Positions 48,638 to 54,652 of a stretch of DNA of 63,344 nt are shown here, piece by piece. Within the stretch, counting starts at the first letter, position 1. Each line of letters starts with the position of its first letter. The stretch is from a virus: positions 1 through 63,344 of the IMG/VR virus record IMGVR_UViG_3300037200_000212. The stretch is one strand, 5' to 3'. The translations under genes were made by a program, and so were the position numbers. The notes under the pieces were generated by a model that made no database searches, was not told where the DNA came from, and was given only the letters and a program-made list of their open reading frames with translations.

Positions 48638-48981
48638 TTATTCTCCAAAAGGTGAGTTTTTATGTATTCAATTGCTTTTTGTTTTTCCTCGAATTTAGGA
48701 TTTATGTCGAAATATCCTAAAAATGATTCAACAATGCATTGAGCTTTAGTGTTGATATAGTTTGGATTTTCCTTTATTCCTATTATAATTCCAGTGTGAG
48801 TTGCATTAAACCAGTCATGACTTAACCAATTACCTTTTTCATTAGTTTGACCGTAAACAACTTTACCTTCTCGTTCTAGTTTTTTATTTGCATATTTTGC
48901 GATCATTTGTCGACATTTTTCGGCATCGTTAAGATTTAATGCAAATTCTCCTGGTTCAAAAAATTTAATGAAATTTTTCAT
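48634..48981 (-). CDS. Hypothetical alpha/beta protein
   Basis: A 115-residue protein (NLNDAEKCRQMIAKYANKKL; WLSHDWFNATHTGIIIGIK). It overlaps both neighbours. Function unknown. Confidence 0.75.
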   Translation of the reverse strand: MKNFIKFFEPGEFALNLNDAEKCRQMIAKYANKKLEREGKVVYGQTNEKGNWLSHDWFNATHTGIIIGIKENPNYINTKAQCIVESFLGYFDINPKFEEKQKAIEYIKTHLLENK

Positions 48982-49201
48982 TTATAGTCCTTTTTGTATA
49001 AATTAATGTACCAAGAAAACCAAATTCTGCATAATCGTGACCGGTTCGTTCCATTTCTAATCGCGCATATTCAATGTCTTTCATTTCTAATCCAAATGCG
49101 ATGCTATATGCTATTAGACTTCGAATATTATCAACTGTAATAACTCTTTCTTTTGATCTAATAATGAATTTATCATTATCGATTTGTTGCCAAGTAGTCA
49201 T
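48965..49201 (-). CDS. Small conserved phage protein
   Basis: A 78-residue protein with YARLEMERTGHDYAEFGFLG, then LIYTK; this HD/HAEFGFLGT pattern is frequent in phage early regions. Function unknown. Confidence 0.78.
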   Translation of the reverse strand: MTTWQQIDNDKFIIRSKERVITVDNIRSLIAYSIAFGLEMKDIEYARLEMERTGHDYAEFGFLGTLIYTKRTINEKFH

Positions 49202-49383
49202 TTATCAACCCCTAACTCTTTATCTAAAAAGTAGTCAAAAGTAGCCATTGCAAAATCATAATCCAATCCGGTTACAACTTGCGAATCATTGCTTTTGACC
49301 TTTCTAATGACTTTATAAAGGTCATTTGTCATGCTAACTACCTTAATTTCTTTGTCATTTTGAATGTAACTTTTAATTGTCAT
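49198..49383 (-). CDS. Small hypothetical protein
   Basis: A 61-residue protein from ATG 49383, which overlaps the preceding stop (ATGA). Longer in-frame codons upstream lack a start with an SD. Function unknown. Confidence 0.7.
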   Translation of the reverse strand: MTIKSYIQNDKEIKVVSMTNDLYKVIRKVKSNDSQVVTGLDYDFAMATFDYFLDKELGVDK

Positions 49384-49601
49384 ACATATTCCTTTACATC
49401 TACAAGGTTTTTGATTCTTCTTCTCATAAATAACCATTCAACATTTGAAGGTTTGGGCAAAACTTCTTTGATTTCAAATACTGTTAATATTTGCAAGTTT
49501 TGTTGCGTTTTAAAATCCGCCACATAAATGAATTCACGATCTATGTCATAAACTATCCATTGAGAGTCATTATAATCTAATGCAATATCACCTAAATTCA
49601 T
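49380..49601 (-). CDS. Small beta-rich protein
   Basis: A 73-residue protein from ATG 49601, two bases after the preceding stop, with AAGGA as SD. Beta-rich (DYNDSQWIVYDIDREFIYVA). Function unknown. Confidence 0.72.
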   Translation of the reverse strand: MNLGDIALDYNDSQWIVYDIDREFIYVADFKTQQNLQILTVFEIKEVLPKPSNVEWLFMRRRIKNLVDVKEYV

Positions 49602-49602
49602 G

Positions 49603-49995
49603 TTAAATTCCTTCAATTAAATAAATTAAAGCTTCAATTTGACGGTCTTGCTCGGCTTTTTTAGCAGCATTAGTAGCATTAGCAGCATAAGCAGTAGCAT
49701 AAGCAGCATAATAAGCAGCATAAGCAGCAGCATCAGCAGCATCAGCAGCATAAGCAGCATAAGCAGCATCAGCAGCATCAGCAGAAAAACTGCAATCTAA
49801 TGCGAAAATCACCTTAGTATCGTTATCCGCGAGTCTTAGAACTACCCATAGTTTGTCTTTGTGCGTGATATTATCTAAAGCCAAGAATTGTCTTAGTGTA
49901 AAGTTTCTATGCTCGTAGTAATGTTTGTAGTTATCAAACCTATCTTCACACGGATCGAGTTTAGCTATTACGTCAGTATTGATCTTGAGTTTCAT
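49603..49995 (-). CDS. Phage protein with Ala-Tyr/Asp tandem repeats
   Basis: A 130-residue protein. The first ~70 residues belong to a recurrent phage family: CEDRFDNYKHYYEHRNFTLR, FLALDNITHKDKLWVVLRLA. A 45-residue Ala-rich tract (AADAAYAAYAADAAD) follows, coded by 9-bp repeats, then a helix (QIEALIYLIEGI). The family commonly has a variable-length Ala/Tyr/Asp tract at this place. Function unknown. Confidence 0.85.
   Translation of the reverse strand: MKLKINTDVIAKLDPCEDRFDNYKHYYEHRNFTLRQFLALDNITHKDKLWVVLRLADNDTKVIFALDCSFSADAADAAYAAYAADAADAAAYAAYYAAYATAYAANATNAAKKAEQDRQIEALIYLIEGI
49662..49790. repeat. Trinucleotide/9-bp repeat tract (GCAGCATAA / GCAGCATCA)
   Basis: Roughly 14 imperfect 9-bp units on the plus strand built from GCA, GCA and TAA/TCA. 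Codes for Ala-Ala-Tyr and Ala-Ala-Asp on the minus strand. Unit loss or gain preserves the frame, so length variation between isolates is likely. Confidence 0.9.
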
Positions 49996-50153
49996 TTCAA
50001 ACCTCCAAGTGTTTTAATATGTTTTTGAAAACACATTAAAACCGCTTCTAACTTTAGAAGTATATCTTCATCGTTTTCACCTCTTTGTTGAATTTTAATA
50101 GCATTTATGAGACTTTCAGCTTTATCTAACGATTCTTCTAATGTATAGTTCAT
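49992..50153 (-). CDS. 53-residue helical protein
   Basis: ATG 50153 has AAAGGGGTGA as SD. All-helical (LEESLDKAESLINAIKIQQ). Four-base overlap with the Ala-repeat gene. Function unknown. Confidence 0.72.
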   Translation of the reverse strand: MNYTLEESLDKAESLINAIKIQQRGENDEDILLKLEAVLMCFQKHIKTLGGLK

Positions 50154-50166
50154 ATTCACCCCTTTG

Positions 50167-50406
50167 TTACTCACAATCCATATAATCTGGTTCATAATTC
50201 ATTACATAATGTTCTATAGCCCATTCAATACGTTTATAAAGACTTGGATTACCATCTTTAAAGTCATTTAAATGAACTTCTTTATTGCCCATCCAACATG
50301 ATGCTATTTCATATGTATCCATATCAAAGTCCACATCCATCATAACTTCATCATAACATTCTTCTTGTTCATTTAGGACATAAACCATAACTTCAACTGT
50401 GTGCAT
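50167..50406 (-). CDS. Small acidic protein, first gene of the long middle operon
   Basis: A 79-residue protein (VEVMVYVLNEQEECYDEVMM; DFDMDTYEIASCW). It is the first gene after the GG-N10-GC promoter at 50448, with a strong GGAGG 7 nt before its ATG. Function unknown. Confidence 0.75.
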   Translation of the reverse strand: MHTVEVMVYVLNEQEECYDEVMMDVDFDMDTYEIASCWMGNKEVHLNDFKDGNPSLYKRIEWAIEHYVMNYEPDYMDCE

Positions 50407-50422
50407 ATCAACCTCCGATACA

Positions 50423-50448
50423 TATTACTAATGCATTGAGTGTGCCAA
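50423..50448 (-). promoter_or_regulatory. Early promoter copy 1, GG-N10-GC type
   Basis: On the minus strand TTGGCAC-N5-ATGCATTAGT. GG and GC are ten bases apart, as in sigma-54 -24/-12 elements (TGGCAC-N5-TTGCW). A start site ~12 nt downstream would leave the GGAGG of the next gene intact. A sigma-70 reading (TTGGCA plus TATGTA at 18 bp) would put the start inside the SD. An upstream element TGATCAAAAG lies 47 bp before it. Confidence 0.6.
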
Positions 50449-50452
50449 GCTG

Positions 50453-50504
50453 GTTACAATTATATTTGATTTGGGGTTACAATTGGGTGACAATCTTTTG
50501 ATCA
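50453..50504 (-). repeat. Three ATTGTMACC iterons plus upstream promoter element
   Basis: Plus-strand GTTACAATT at 50453 and 50476 and GTGACAATC at 50487 are spaced 23 and 11 bp, about two and one helical turns, just upstream of the promoter. TGATCAAAAG (50504-50495, minus) matches the element seen before the three sister promoters. Likely activator or repressor sites. Confidence 0.55.
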
Positions 50505-50972
50505 GATTTTGGAAGTATTTGAAATTGTTTGTAACTTGTTGGACATGTAAGCTTTTTGACACTTATCTAATTCTAATAATGCGTACTGCTCATTAGCATA
50601 TGATTCGTATTTGAAATTGATTTTATAGGTTTTTAAATAGTTCACGATTAGATCTAGTCTTTCACCCCAATGAGCTTCCATATCATTATCTTTTAAAGTC
50701 GCGACTAATTTATGGTCGGGAATTCCATTATCTTTGCAAAACATGATGCCAATTAAATTGACTTTGCAGATGGTTCCAGGAACTAATGGTTCATCTGTAA
50801 TCACGAATACATCTAATGGGTCGCCATCTTCACTTAGAGTTTCAGGTATGAATCCATAATTTGCGGGTATAAACTGATTTAAAGGCCTATCAAGCACTAA
50901 TGTATTGGTTTGTTTATCCAATTCATATTTGTATTTGGAACCAGAAGCAATTTCAATGAAAGCTTTTACCAT
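50502..50972 (-). CDS. ppa: Inorganic pyrophosphatase, family I
   Basis: A 156-residue soluble PPase: FIEIASGSKYKYELDKQ, LNQFIPANYGFIPETL, then the DGDPLDVFV metal-binding signature. It hydrolyses pyrophosphate made during DNA synthesis. It would support the polymerase, dUTPase and dATP/dGTP diphosphohydrolase. It is the last gene of the hicA-headed operon. Confidence 0.94.
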   Translation of the reverse strand: MVKAFIEIASGSKYKYELDKQTNTLVLDRPLNQFIPANYGFIPETLSEDGDPLDVFVITDEPLVPGTICKVNLIGIMFCKDNGIPDHKLVATLKDNDMEAHWGERLDLIVNYLKTYKINFKYESYANEQYALLELDKCQKAYMSNKLQTISNTSKI

Positions 50973-51067
50973 TGATCTTCTCTTTCATCTGGAAAACGAA
51001 ATATTTCAATTGCAATACACCAAACTGTTATTTCAAATATGAAAAGTATTAATAATGATAAACTCAT
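50966..51067 (-). CDS. 33-residue membrane peptide
   Basis: ATG 51067 overlaps the lipoprotein stop (ATGA) and its TAA overlaps the PPase start. It has one membrane segment (SLLILFIFEITVWCIAI) and an acidic end. Its fit between genes supports it. Function unknown. Confidence 0.55.
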   Translation of the reverse strand: MSLSLLILFIFEITVWCIAIEIFRFPDEREDQW

Positions 51068-51447
51068 TGGTTTATTATACCGCAACTAGAAGTCACTGTA
51101 AAGTTGCAATTTGAACCGACCGCATTACTATTGTAATAACCAGGTGGAACTAATGTTAAAAATCCGTTATTCAAAGAATAATTAGCATATAAGTTATTAT
51201 CGACGCATATTCCTATTTCATTAAATTCATTGGGATAATTAGTAGTTCCAGGACAAAATTGAACTATTTGTAATTGAGTTCCGTTTGGAATACTCGATGT
51301 GGTTCCATCCGGACAAGTAATGACCGTATTGGTTCCATTTTGAACCACCGTACAAGTTTGTGGTGCATAACTAACGGTTGTTCCATTATCATTGGAACAT
51401 GCAATAATTAAAAGCGCGACTAATATCAATAGCTTATTCATTTTCAT
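51064..51447 (-). CDS. Lipoprotein with Cys-rich, TCPDGTT-type repeat
   Basis: A 127-residue lipoprotein: signal KLLILVALLIIAC (lipobox LIIAC), then TNTVITCPDGTTSSIPNGTQ and a beta-rich domain ending SNCNFTVTSSCG with paired Cys. It should be on the periplasmic side of a membrane. Similar CPDGT modules occur in Bdellovibrionota-style lipoproteins, which is a weak host hint. Possible superinfection exclusion or adsorption factor. Confidence 0.85.
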   Translation of the reverse strand: MKMNKLLILVALLIIACSNDNGTTVSYAPQTCTVVQNGTNTVITCPDGTTSSIPNGTQLQIVQFCPGTTNYPNEFNEIGICVDNNLYANYSLNNGFLTLVPPGYYNSNAVGSNCNFTVTSSCGIINQ

Positions 51448-51610
51448 TTCCTTTAAACAATTTATGATTTGGGATTATTTTACGTAATGCCGATTCAGCT
51501 TCGCACGGACAACATATTGTACATGTTTCACAGCATCCTTGCATAGATATGAATTCGAGATATTCAATTGCAGTATTCAACATTGCTTGCAGTTCTTGTT
51601 CTCTAGTCAT
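51434..51610 (-). CDS. 58-residue Cys-rich protein
   Basis: ATG 51610 overlaps the stop before it (ATGA). The centre, MQGCCETCTICCPCE, holds seven Cys and could bind zinc or an Fe-S cluster. The end overlaps the lipoprotein start. Function unknown. Confidence 0.65.
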   Translation of the reverse strand: MTREQELQAMLNTAIEYLEFISMQGCCETCTICCPCEAESALRKIIPNHKLFKGNENE

Positions 51611-51699
51611 TTTAAACTCCTATATAATTTATATATCAAATAACCTGTTAAAGCACCAGGAATAATTATCAAACCTGTTATGAATAATACGTGTTTCAT
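51607..51699 (-). CDS. 30-residue membrane peptide
   Basis: ATG 51699 and its TGA are both in ATGA overlaps. One membrane segment (VLFITGLIIIPGALTGYLIY) with a basic end. Function unknown. Confidence 0.5.
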   Translation of the reverse strand: MKHVLFITGLIIIPGALTGYLIYKLYRSLK

Positions 51700-51830
51700 C
51701 TTACACACTTTATATGAACAACTTCCATATTGTATTGTTTTGAAGCCTTTTCCCATGCTTCTTTAGGACTATTTGCACGAAAGTTATTAAGAGTCGAACC
51801 ACCAAGAAATGTTATGCGATAAATATACAT
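51696..51830 (-). CDS. 44-residue small protein
   Basis: ATG 51830 with AAAGGAGAT. The product is YIYRITFLGGSTLNNFRANS then a helix (KEAWEKASKQY), an alpha/beta mini-domain. Function unknown. Confidence 0.65.
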   Translation of the reverse strand: MYIYRITFLGGSTLNNFRANSPKEAWEKASKQYNMEVVHIKCVR

Positions 51831-51877
51831 TGTAATCTCCTTTGTTATTATACTATTCGGCACTATTACAAAAAACT

Positions 51878-52072
51878 TTAGATATATTTTCGTATTTCTT
51901 CTTTATTTAATCCCGCTTGTGTTAATAGTCTTCTAACAAGTCCTTTTGAATGTTCCATATGATTCGGGACTGCTATTGTAATAGTTCCATTACTATATAT
52001 CATATGTCCATTAGCTCTTATCAGGACGAAGTTATGATCTTTTAGTATTCTTATTAATTCTTTGTTTTTCAT
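51878..52072 (-). CDS. hicA: Orphan HicA-like protein
   Basis: A 64-residue dsRBD-like HicA fold: KELIRILKDHNFVLIRANGH, with the catalytic His in NGHMIY, then ITIAVPNHMEHSKG and LLTQAGLNKEEI. HicA toxins cleave mRNA. No HicB antitoxin is adjacent. AGAGGTGATT sets the ATG at 52072. It is the first gene after promoter copy 2, so it would be made early, perhaps against host messages. Confidence 0.88.
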   Translation of the reverse strand: MKNKELIRILKDHNFVLIRANGHMIYSNGTITIAVPNHMEHSKGLVRRLLTQAGLNKEEIRKYI

Positions 52073-52087
52073 AATCACCTCTTATAT

Positions 52088-52112
52088 ATTACTAATGCAT
52101 ATGTGATGCCAA
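52088..52112 (-). promoter_or_regulatory. Early promoter copy 2, GG-N10-GC type
   Basis: Minus strand TTGGCAT-N5-ATGCATTAGT followed by AATATATA. GG-N10-GC holds. A sigma-70 -10 at 18 bp spacing would start transcription inside the hicA SD. Confidence 0.6.
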
Positions 52113-52147
52113 ATTTTAATCCCATTCTATTTTATTTGGCGACTAAT

Positions 52148-52169
52148 AATTGTCAAACTTATGATCAAT
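52148..52169 (-). promoter_or_regulatory. Upstream element of promoter copy 2
   Basis: A 22-bp element matching 53225-53246 at 19 of 22 positions; core on the minus strand TTGATCATAAGTTT. It lies 36 bp before TTGGCAT, against 35 bp in promoter copy 3. Candidate activator site. Confidence 0.6.
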
Positions 52170-52265
52170 AATTGCAACTGTTTGGATTTACCGAATAGTT
52201 CTTAAACATATCAAAGAGTTCTACAATACAAATTTAATGTATCACTAATACACATAAAATATATT

Positions 52266-52312
52266 TATACGCTTTCGCGTATAAGACATGTTTAATACGT
52301 TATCGCGTATAA
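52266..52312 (-). terminator. Two hairpins in direct repeat after 52323-53137 operon
   Basis: Two 18-bp repeats (52267-52284, 52295-52312; 16 of 18 identical), each a hairpin. On the minus RNA the second is a 7-bp stem TATACGC/GCGTATA closed by a GAAA loop, a stable GNRA type. No long U run follows. They sit just after the last gene of the operon and are the only GC-rich spots here. Probably terminator or 3'-end stabiliser. Confidence 0.55.
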
Positions 52313-52322
52313 TTTATAACAA

Positions 52323-52604
52323 TTAACGACATTCAATACAAAAACCATCGCCTGGACTTCCATATGAATCTTCTAATCTATTTCCACATTCACAAAAGGC
52401 ATTTTCATGGCATGAATCACAAAGGTTCAACCGTAAGCCTATATTTGCTTCGCATTCTTCGCAGAACTGTTCATGACCGTACAAAACACTAATCTTGCCC
52501 CAAACTAAGTGTCTAGTTTCACGTGACCGTCTGTGCAGTCTAAAGTGTTTAAATGAATGTTTTGAACTTAACGATGGTTCAATTATATATCCAAATAGCT
52601 TCAT
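52323..52604 (-). CDS. Multi-Cys zinc-ribbon protein
   Basis: A 93-residue protein: basic His/Arg N-terminal half (HSFKHFRLHRRSRETRH) and four CxxC/CxC pairs (CEEC, CDSC, CECG, CIEC) forming two zinc ribbons. Nucleic-acid or protein binding is likely. Last gene of its operon. Confidence 0.8.
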   Translation of the reverse strand: MKLFGYIIEPSLSSKHSFKHFRLHRRSRETRHLVWGKISVLYGHEQFCEECEANIGLRLNLCDSCHENAFCECGNRLEDSYGSPGDGFCIECR

Positions 52605-52876
52605 TTTGACTCCTTTGGAATAGATACAAATCTAACCACACGATTAAAACCTGATTCTTCGTTCCCTTTATTGCAAACACGTTCTGCAATTGCTTTTGAT
52701 TTATAATATTTGGCTCCAACGGCATTTCCGTAACTATATTGACCATCTCCATTCCATGCTGAGATTATATACGCATGTGTTCCAGCTTTAACTTGCTCTT
52801 TACGTGTATTTATGGTATCTTTTTTATAATCAGGACAAATAAGTTTATCATAACCGTGAAATTCACATTGATTCAT
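52601..52876 (-). CDS. Small hypothetical protein
   Basis: A 91-residue alpha/beta protein (TRKEQVKAGTHAYIISAWNG; AIAERVCNKGNEESGFN). Overlaps the next gene by 4 nt. Function unknown. Confidence 0.75.
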   Translation of the reverse strand: MNQCEFHGYDKLICPDYKKDTINTRKEQVKAGTHAYIISAWNGDGQYSYGNAVGAKYYKSKAIAERVCNKGNEESGFNRVVRFVSIPKESK

Positions 52877-52900
52877 ATAATCTCCTATTAGTTAATATAA

Positions 52901-53137
52901 TTAACAACCAAATAGTTTATTGAGTCTATTAGCTGAACCTTTACCTTTTGATTCAACAATACATACTACATCATGATTCTGAATATACTTTACAATCTTA
53001 TTGATTATGGTATTAGAACAGCCATCATTCATGATAACGATCTCTTCAGTGTTTAATGATTCAAGAGCTTGGTCAATATGAGCTTTAATTTCAGAGAATT
53101 TACTGATATATTCGTTTACTTCTATTGTGATACTCAT
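52901..53137 (-). CDS. Small hypothetical protein, first gene after promoter copy 3
   Basis: A 78-residue alpha/beta protein (EEIVIMNDGCSNTIINKIVK; HDVVCIVESKGKGSANR) with SD AAGGAGA. The strand-loop-helix pattern IVIMNDGCSNTI resembles a small P-loop-free Rossmann-like unit, but no family is recognised. Confidence 0.75.
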   Translation of the reverse strand: MSITIEVNEYISKFSEIKAHIDQALESLNTEEIVIMNDGCSNTIINKIVKYIQNHDVVCIVESKGKGSANRLNKLFGC

Positions 53138-53165
53138 TTTAATCTCCTTGTTAATGTTGATATAT

Positions 53166-53190
53166 ACTACTATTGCATGAGCAGTGCCAA
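53166..53190 (-). promoter_or_regulatory. Early promoter copy 3, GG-N10-GC type
   Basis: Minus strand TTGGCAC-N5-ATGCAATAGT then AGTATATA. GG-N10-GC holds; ATG of the first gene is 29 nt downstream of the -10-like box, so this copy is compatible with either sigma-54 or sigma-70. Confidence 0.6.
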
Positions 53191-53224
53191 GTTTTGACGC
53201 TTTAAACAGTCAATGCCGAGTCAA

Positions 53225-53246
53225 AATTGCAAAACTTATGGTCAAT
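53225..53246 (-). promoter_or_regulatory. Upstream element of promoter copy 3
   Basis: Minus-strand core TTGACCATAAGTTTTG, 35 bp before TTGGCAC; aligned to 52148-52169 with three mismatches in 22. Confidence 0.6.
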
Positions 53247-53295
53247 ATTCACAAAACCTTGAAACCATTAGTATTAACTTAAACATGTTAGTATT

Positions 53296-53382
53296 CTAAC
53301 GGTTACTATAATTATTCGCGACTAGAACCAATACAAACGATATAGTATATAATGCAGATAACAAGTCTATAGCTAATAGCAT
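53296..53382 (-). CDS. 28-residue membrane peptide, cassette copy A
   Basis: ATG overlaps the stop of the 46-residue gene before it (TAATG). MLLAIDLLSALYTISFVLVL is one membrane segment. A related peptide (MLLAIDCLVFSYLIAFIWYS) lies at 53979-54062 after the sister 46-residue gene. A TATAGTAAC word is in its last codons. Function unknown. Confidence 0.55.
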   Translation of the reverse strand: MLLAIDLLSALYTISFVLVLVANNYSNR

Positions 53383-53522
53383 TAGAAATACCTCACAATG
53401 GCTTGATCACCTAAGATAGTACGTAAGACATGCAAGGTGTTAATGACATCAAAGTAATCATTTGAATCACTGTGTTTAATCCATTGACCATTGATATCAT
53501 GTTTATACCATATTGAATACAT
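53382..53522 (-). CDS. 46-residue protein, cassette copy A
   Basis: Reads MYSIWYKHDINGQWIKHSDS, then a helix with VLRTILGDQAIVRYF. It is a clear paralogue of 54073-54213 (same length, about half the residues identical). SD AAGGGG precedes it. The duplication with conserved length argues that both are translated. Function unknown. Confidence 0.7.
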   Translation of the reverse strand: MYSIWYKHDINGQWIKHSDSNDYFDVINTLHVLRTILGDQAIVRYF

Positions 53523-53536
53523 ATAAACCCCTTTAG

Positions 53537-53914
53537 TTAGATAACAGAATAATAGTCAGTACCATCTAAAGTCCAGTTATCAAGTTTAGAAGCTTCTAAT
53601 GCACTAATGCTAGTAAAGTTACCTAACTTAGTGGTAAGACCTGTTTTAATGAAATAAAGACTAGCTATCCTATTTTCGTCAACTATGAGTATTGACTCTT
53701 GGTTATAGTTAACAGCTAGTTCTAATACGTCATTTAAAGCGTTATCAGTTGAAGCATCCACTACATAGGAATTCTCTTGAACTCCATTGTATGAGCCTAA
53801 TACGCTTTTAAAACCATATTGAGAGAGTTCATTCTCAACATGTTGTTTATCATATATTCCAGCTGGTGTTCCTGTTTCAATACTGAATATTACAACTCTT
53901 TTTTTAACGTTCAT
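53537..53914 (-). CDS. Hypothetical protein between the two microgene cassettes
   Basis: A 125-residue alpha/beta protein (KKRVVIFSIETGTPAGIYDK; ESILIVDENRIASLYFIKTG; KLGNFTSISALEASKLDNW). ATATAGTAAC lies 19 nt before its ATG, so it may be controlled by whatever binds that word. Function unknown. Confidence 0.78.
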   Translation of the reverse strand: MNVKKRVVIFSIETGTPAGIYDKQHVENELSQYGFKSVLGSYNGVQENSYVVDASTDNALNDVLELAVNYNQESILIVDENRIASLYFIKTGLTTKLGNFTSISALEASKLDNWTLDGTDYYSVI

Positions 53915-53978
53915 TTGATACCTCGTTTCATTGTTACTATATATTATCGGCGACTAATTAGAAAACTTTAACAAATAA

Positions 53979-54062
53979 TCATTTATTTAATAGTTTATAG
54001 GTTGAATACCATATAAAAGCTATTAGATAAGAGAATACTAAACAATCTATTGCTAGAAGCAT
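53979..54062 (-). CDS. 27-residue membrane peptide, cassette copy B
   Basis: ATG 54062 with a strong TAAGGAGT. One membrane segment (MLLAIDCLVFSYLIAFIWYS). Paralogue of 53296-53382; both follow a 46-residue gene of one family. Function unknown. Confidence 0.6.
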   Translation of the reverse strand: MLLAIDCLVFSYLIAFIWYSTYKLLNK

Positions 54063-54072
54063 GTATGACTCC

Positions 54073-54213
54073 TTAAAAGTATTTAATAATGGCTTTAGAT
54101 CCTAATATTGACCGTAATTGATATATAATGTTTAATACATCATAAAAGTTATTAGAGTCTTTAAATTTGGTCCATTGAGCATTCATTTTTCGCTTATACC
54201 AAATTGAGTACAT
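54073..54213 (-). CDS. 46-residue protein, cassette copy B
   Basis: Reads MYSIWYKRKMNAQWTKFKDS and ends QLRSILGSKAIIKYF. Paralogue of 53382-53522. Function unknown. Confidence 0.7.
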   Translation of the reverse strand: MYSIWYKRKMNAQWTKFKDSNNFYDVLNIIYQLRSILGSKAIIKYF

Positions 54214-54214
54214 A

Positions 54215-54295
54215 TTAGCTCCAATTGTATGATTTAAGTTTACGTGGATGTTTTACTCGAATAAAGTCTTTAATGATTTTTACTATATATTTCAT
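54215..54295 (-). CDS. 26-residue basic peptide
   Basis: ATG 54295 with GAGGTATTT as SD; product MKYIVKIIKDFIRVKHPRKL plus six residues. It ends one base before the next ATG. It may be a true micropeptide or part of a leader. Confidence 0.4.
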   Translation of the reverse strand: MKYIVKIIKDFIRVKHPRKLKSYNWS

Positions 54296-54302
54296 AAATA
54301 CC

Positions 54303-54365
54303 TCAATTACTGTTAAGAGCAGTTGATAATCCGCAGAATACTAAGATAAGAGCTATGAGAGTCAT
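54303..54365 (-). CDS. 20-residue hydrophobic peptide, first after promoter copy 4
   Basis: ATG 54365 with AAAGGATAGT as SD; product MTLIALILVFCGLSTALNSN. A near copy of TATAGTAAC abuts the ATG. It could be a leader peptide or small membrane toxin-like peptide; too short to judge. Confidence 0.4.
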   Translation of the reverse strand: MTLIALILVFCGLSTALNSN

Positions 54366-54405
54366 GTTACTATCCTTTGTTTGAGTCATTCATTGATTAC
54401 AATTA

Positions 54406-54430
54406 TATATCATTGCAATCACAATGCCAA
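54406..54430 (-). promoter_or_regulatory. Early promoter copy 4, GG-N10-GC type
   Basis: Minus strand TTGGCAT-N5-TTGCAATGAT, followed by TATAAT at 17 bp from TTGGCA. This copy fits sigma-54 and also a good sigma-70 promoter. ATAAGTT (54479-54473) lies at the same upstream distance (43 bp) as in copies 2 and 3. Confidence 0.6.
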
Positions 54431-54616
54431 TTCTCCAAACACTATATGAGACATAGTAACCCAAAAGTGTATAACTTATTGATACAACTTCATAACTATA
54501 TAATTTAATTGATTATAACATAGACATATGCAAAAGATAGACAGTAGTTTATTTTTATAATACACTACTCCATTACAGTCATACATATGATTACAAATGC
54601 ATGTATATGATGAACA

Positions 54617-54652
54617 ACATGCTCGCTCTCGCTTTCAGCTTCGCTTGCATGT
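54617..54652. repeat. Inverted repeat with polypyrimidine loop
   Basis: ACATGC (54617-54622) and GCATGT (54647-54652) flank a 24-nt loop with TCGCT three times on the plus strand, so purine-rich on the minus strand. It stands out in AT-rich surroundings. May form a cruciform or an RNA hairpin. Confidence 0.5.

Noticed and set aside
47948-51863. Shared AGTGCCGAATAG word at the end of the metallophosphatase gene and near 51852
   Set aside because: A single repeated 12-mer is expected by chance in a genome of this size, and the two contexts differ.
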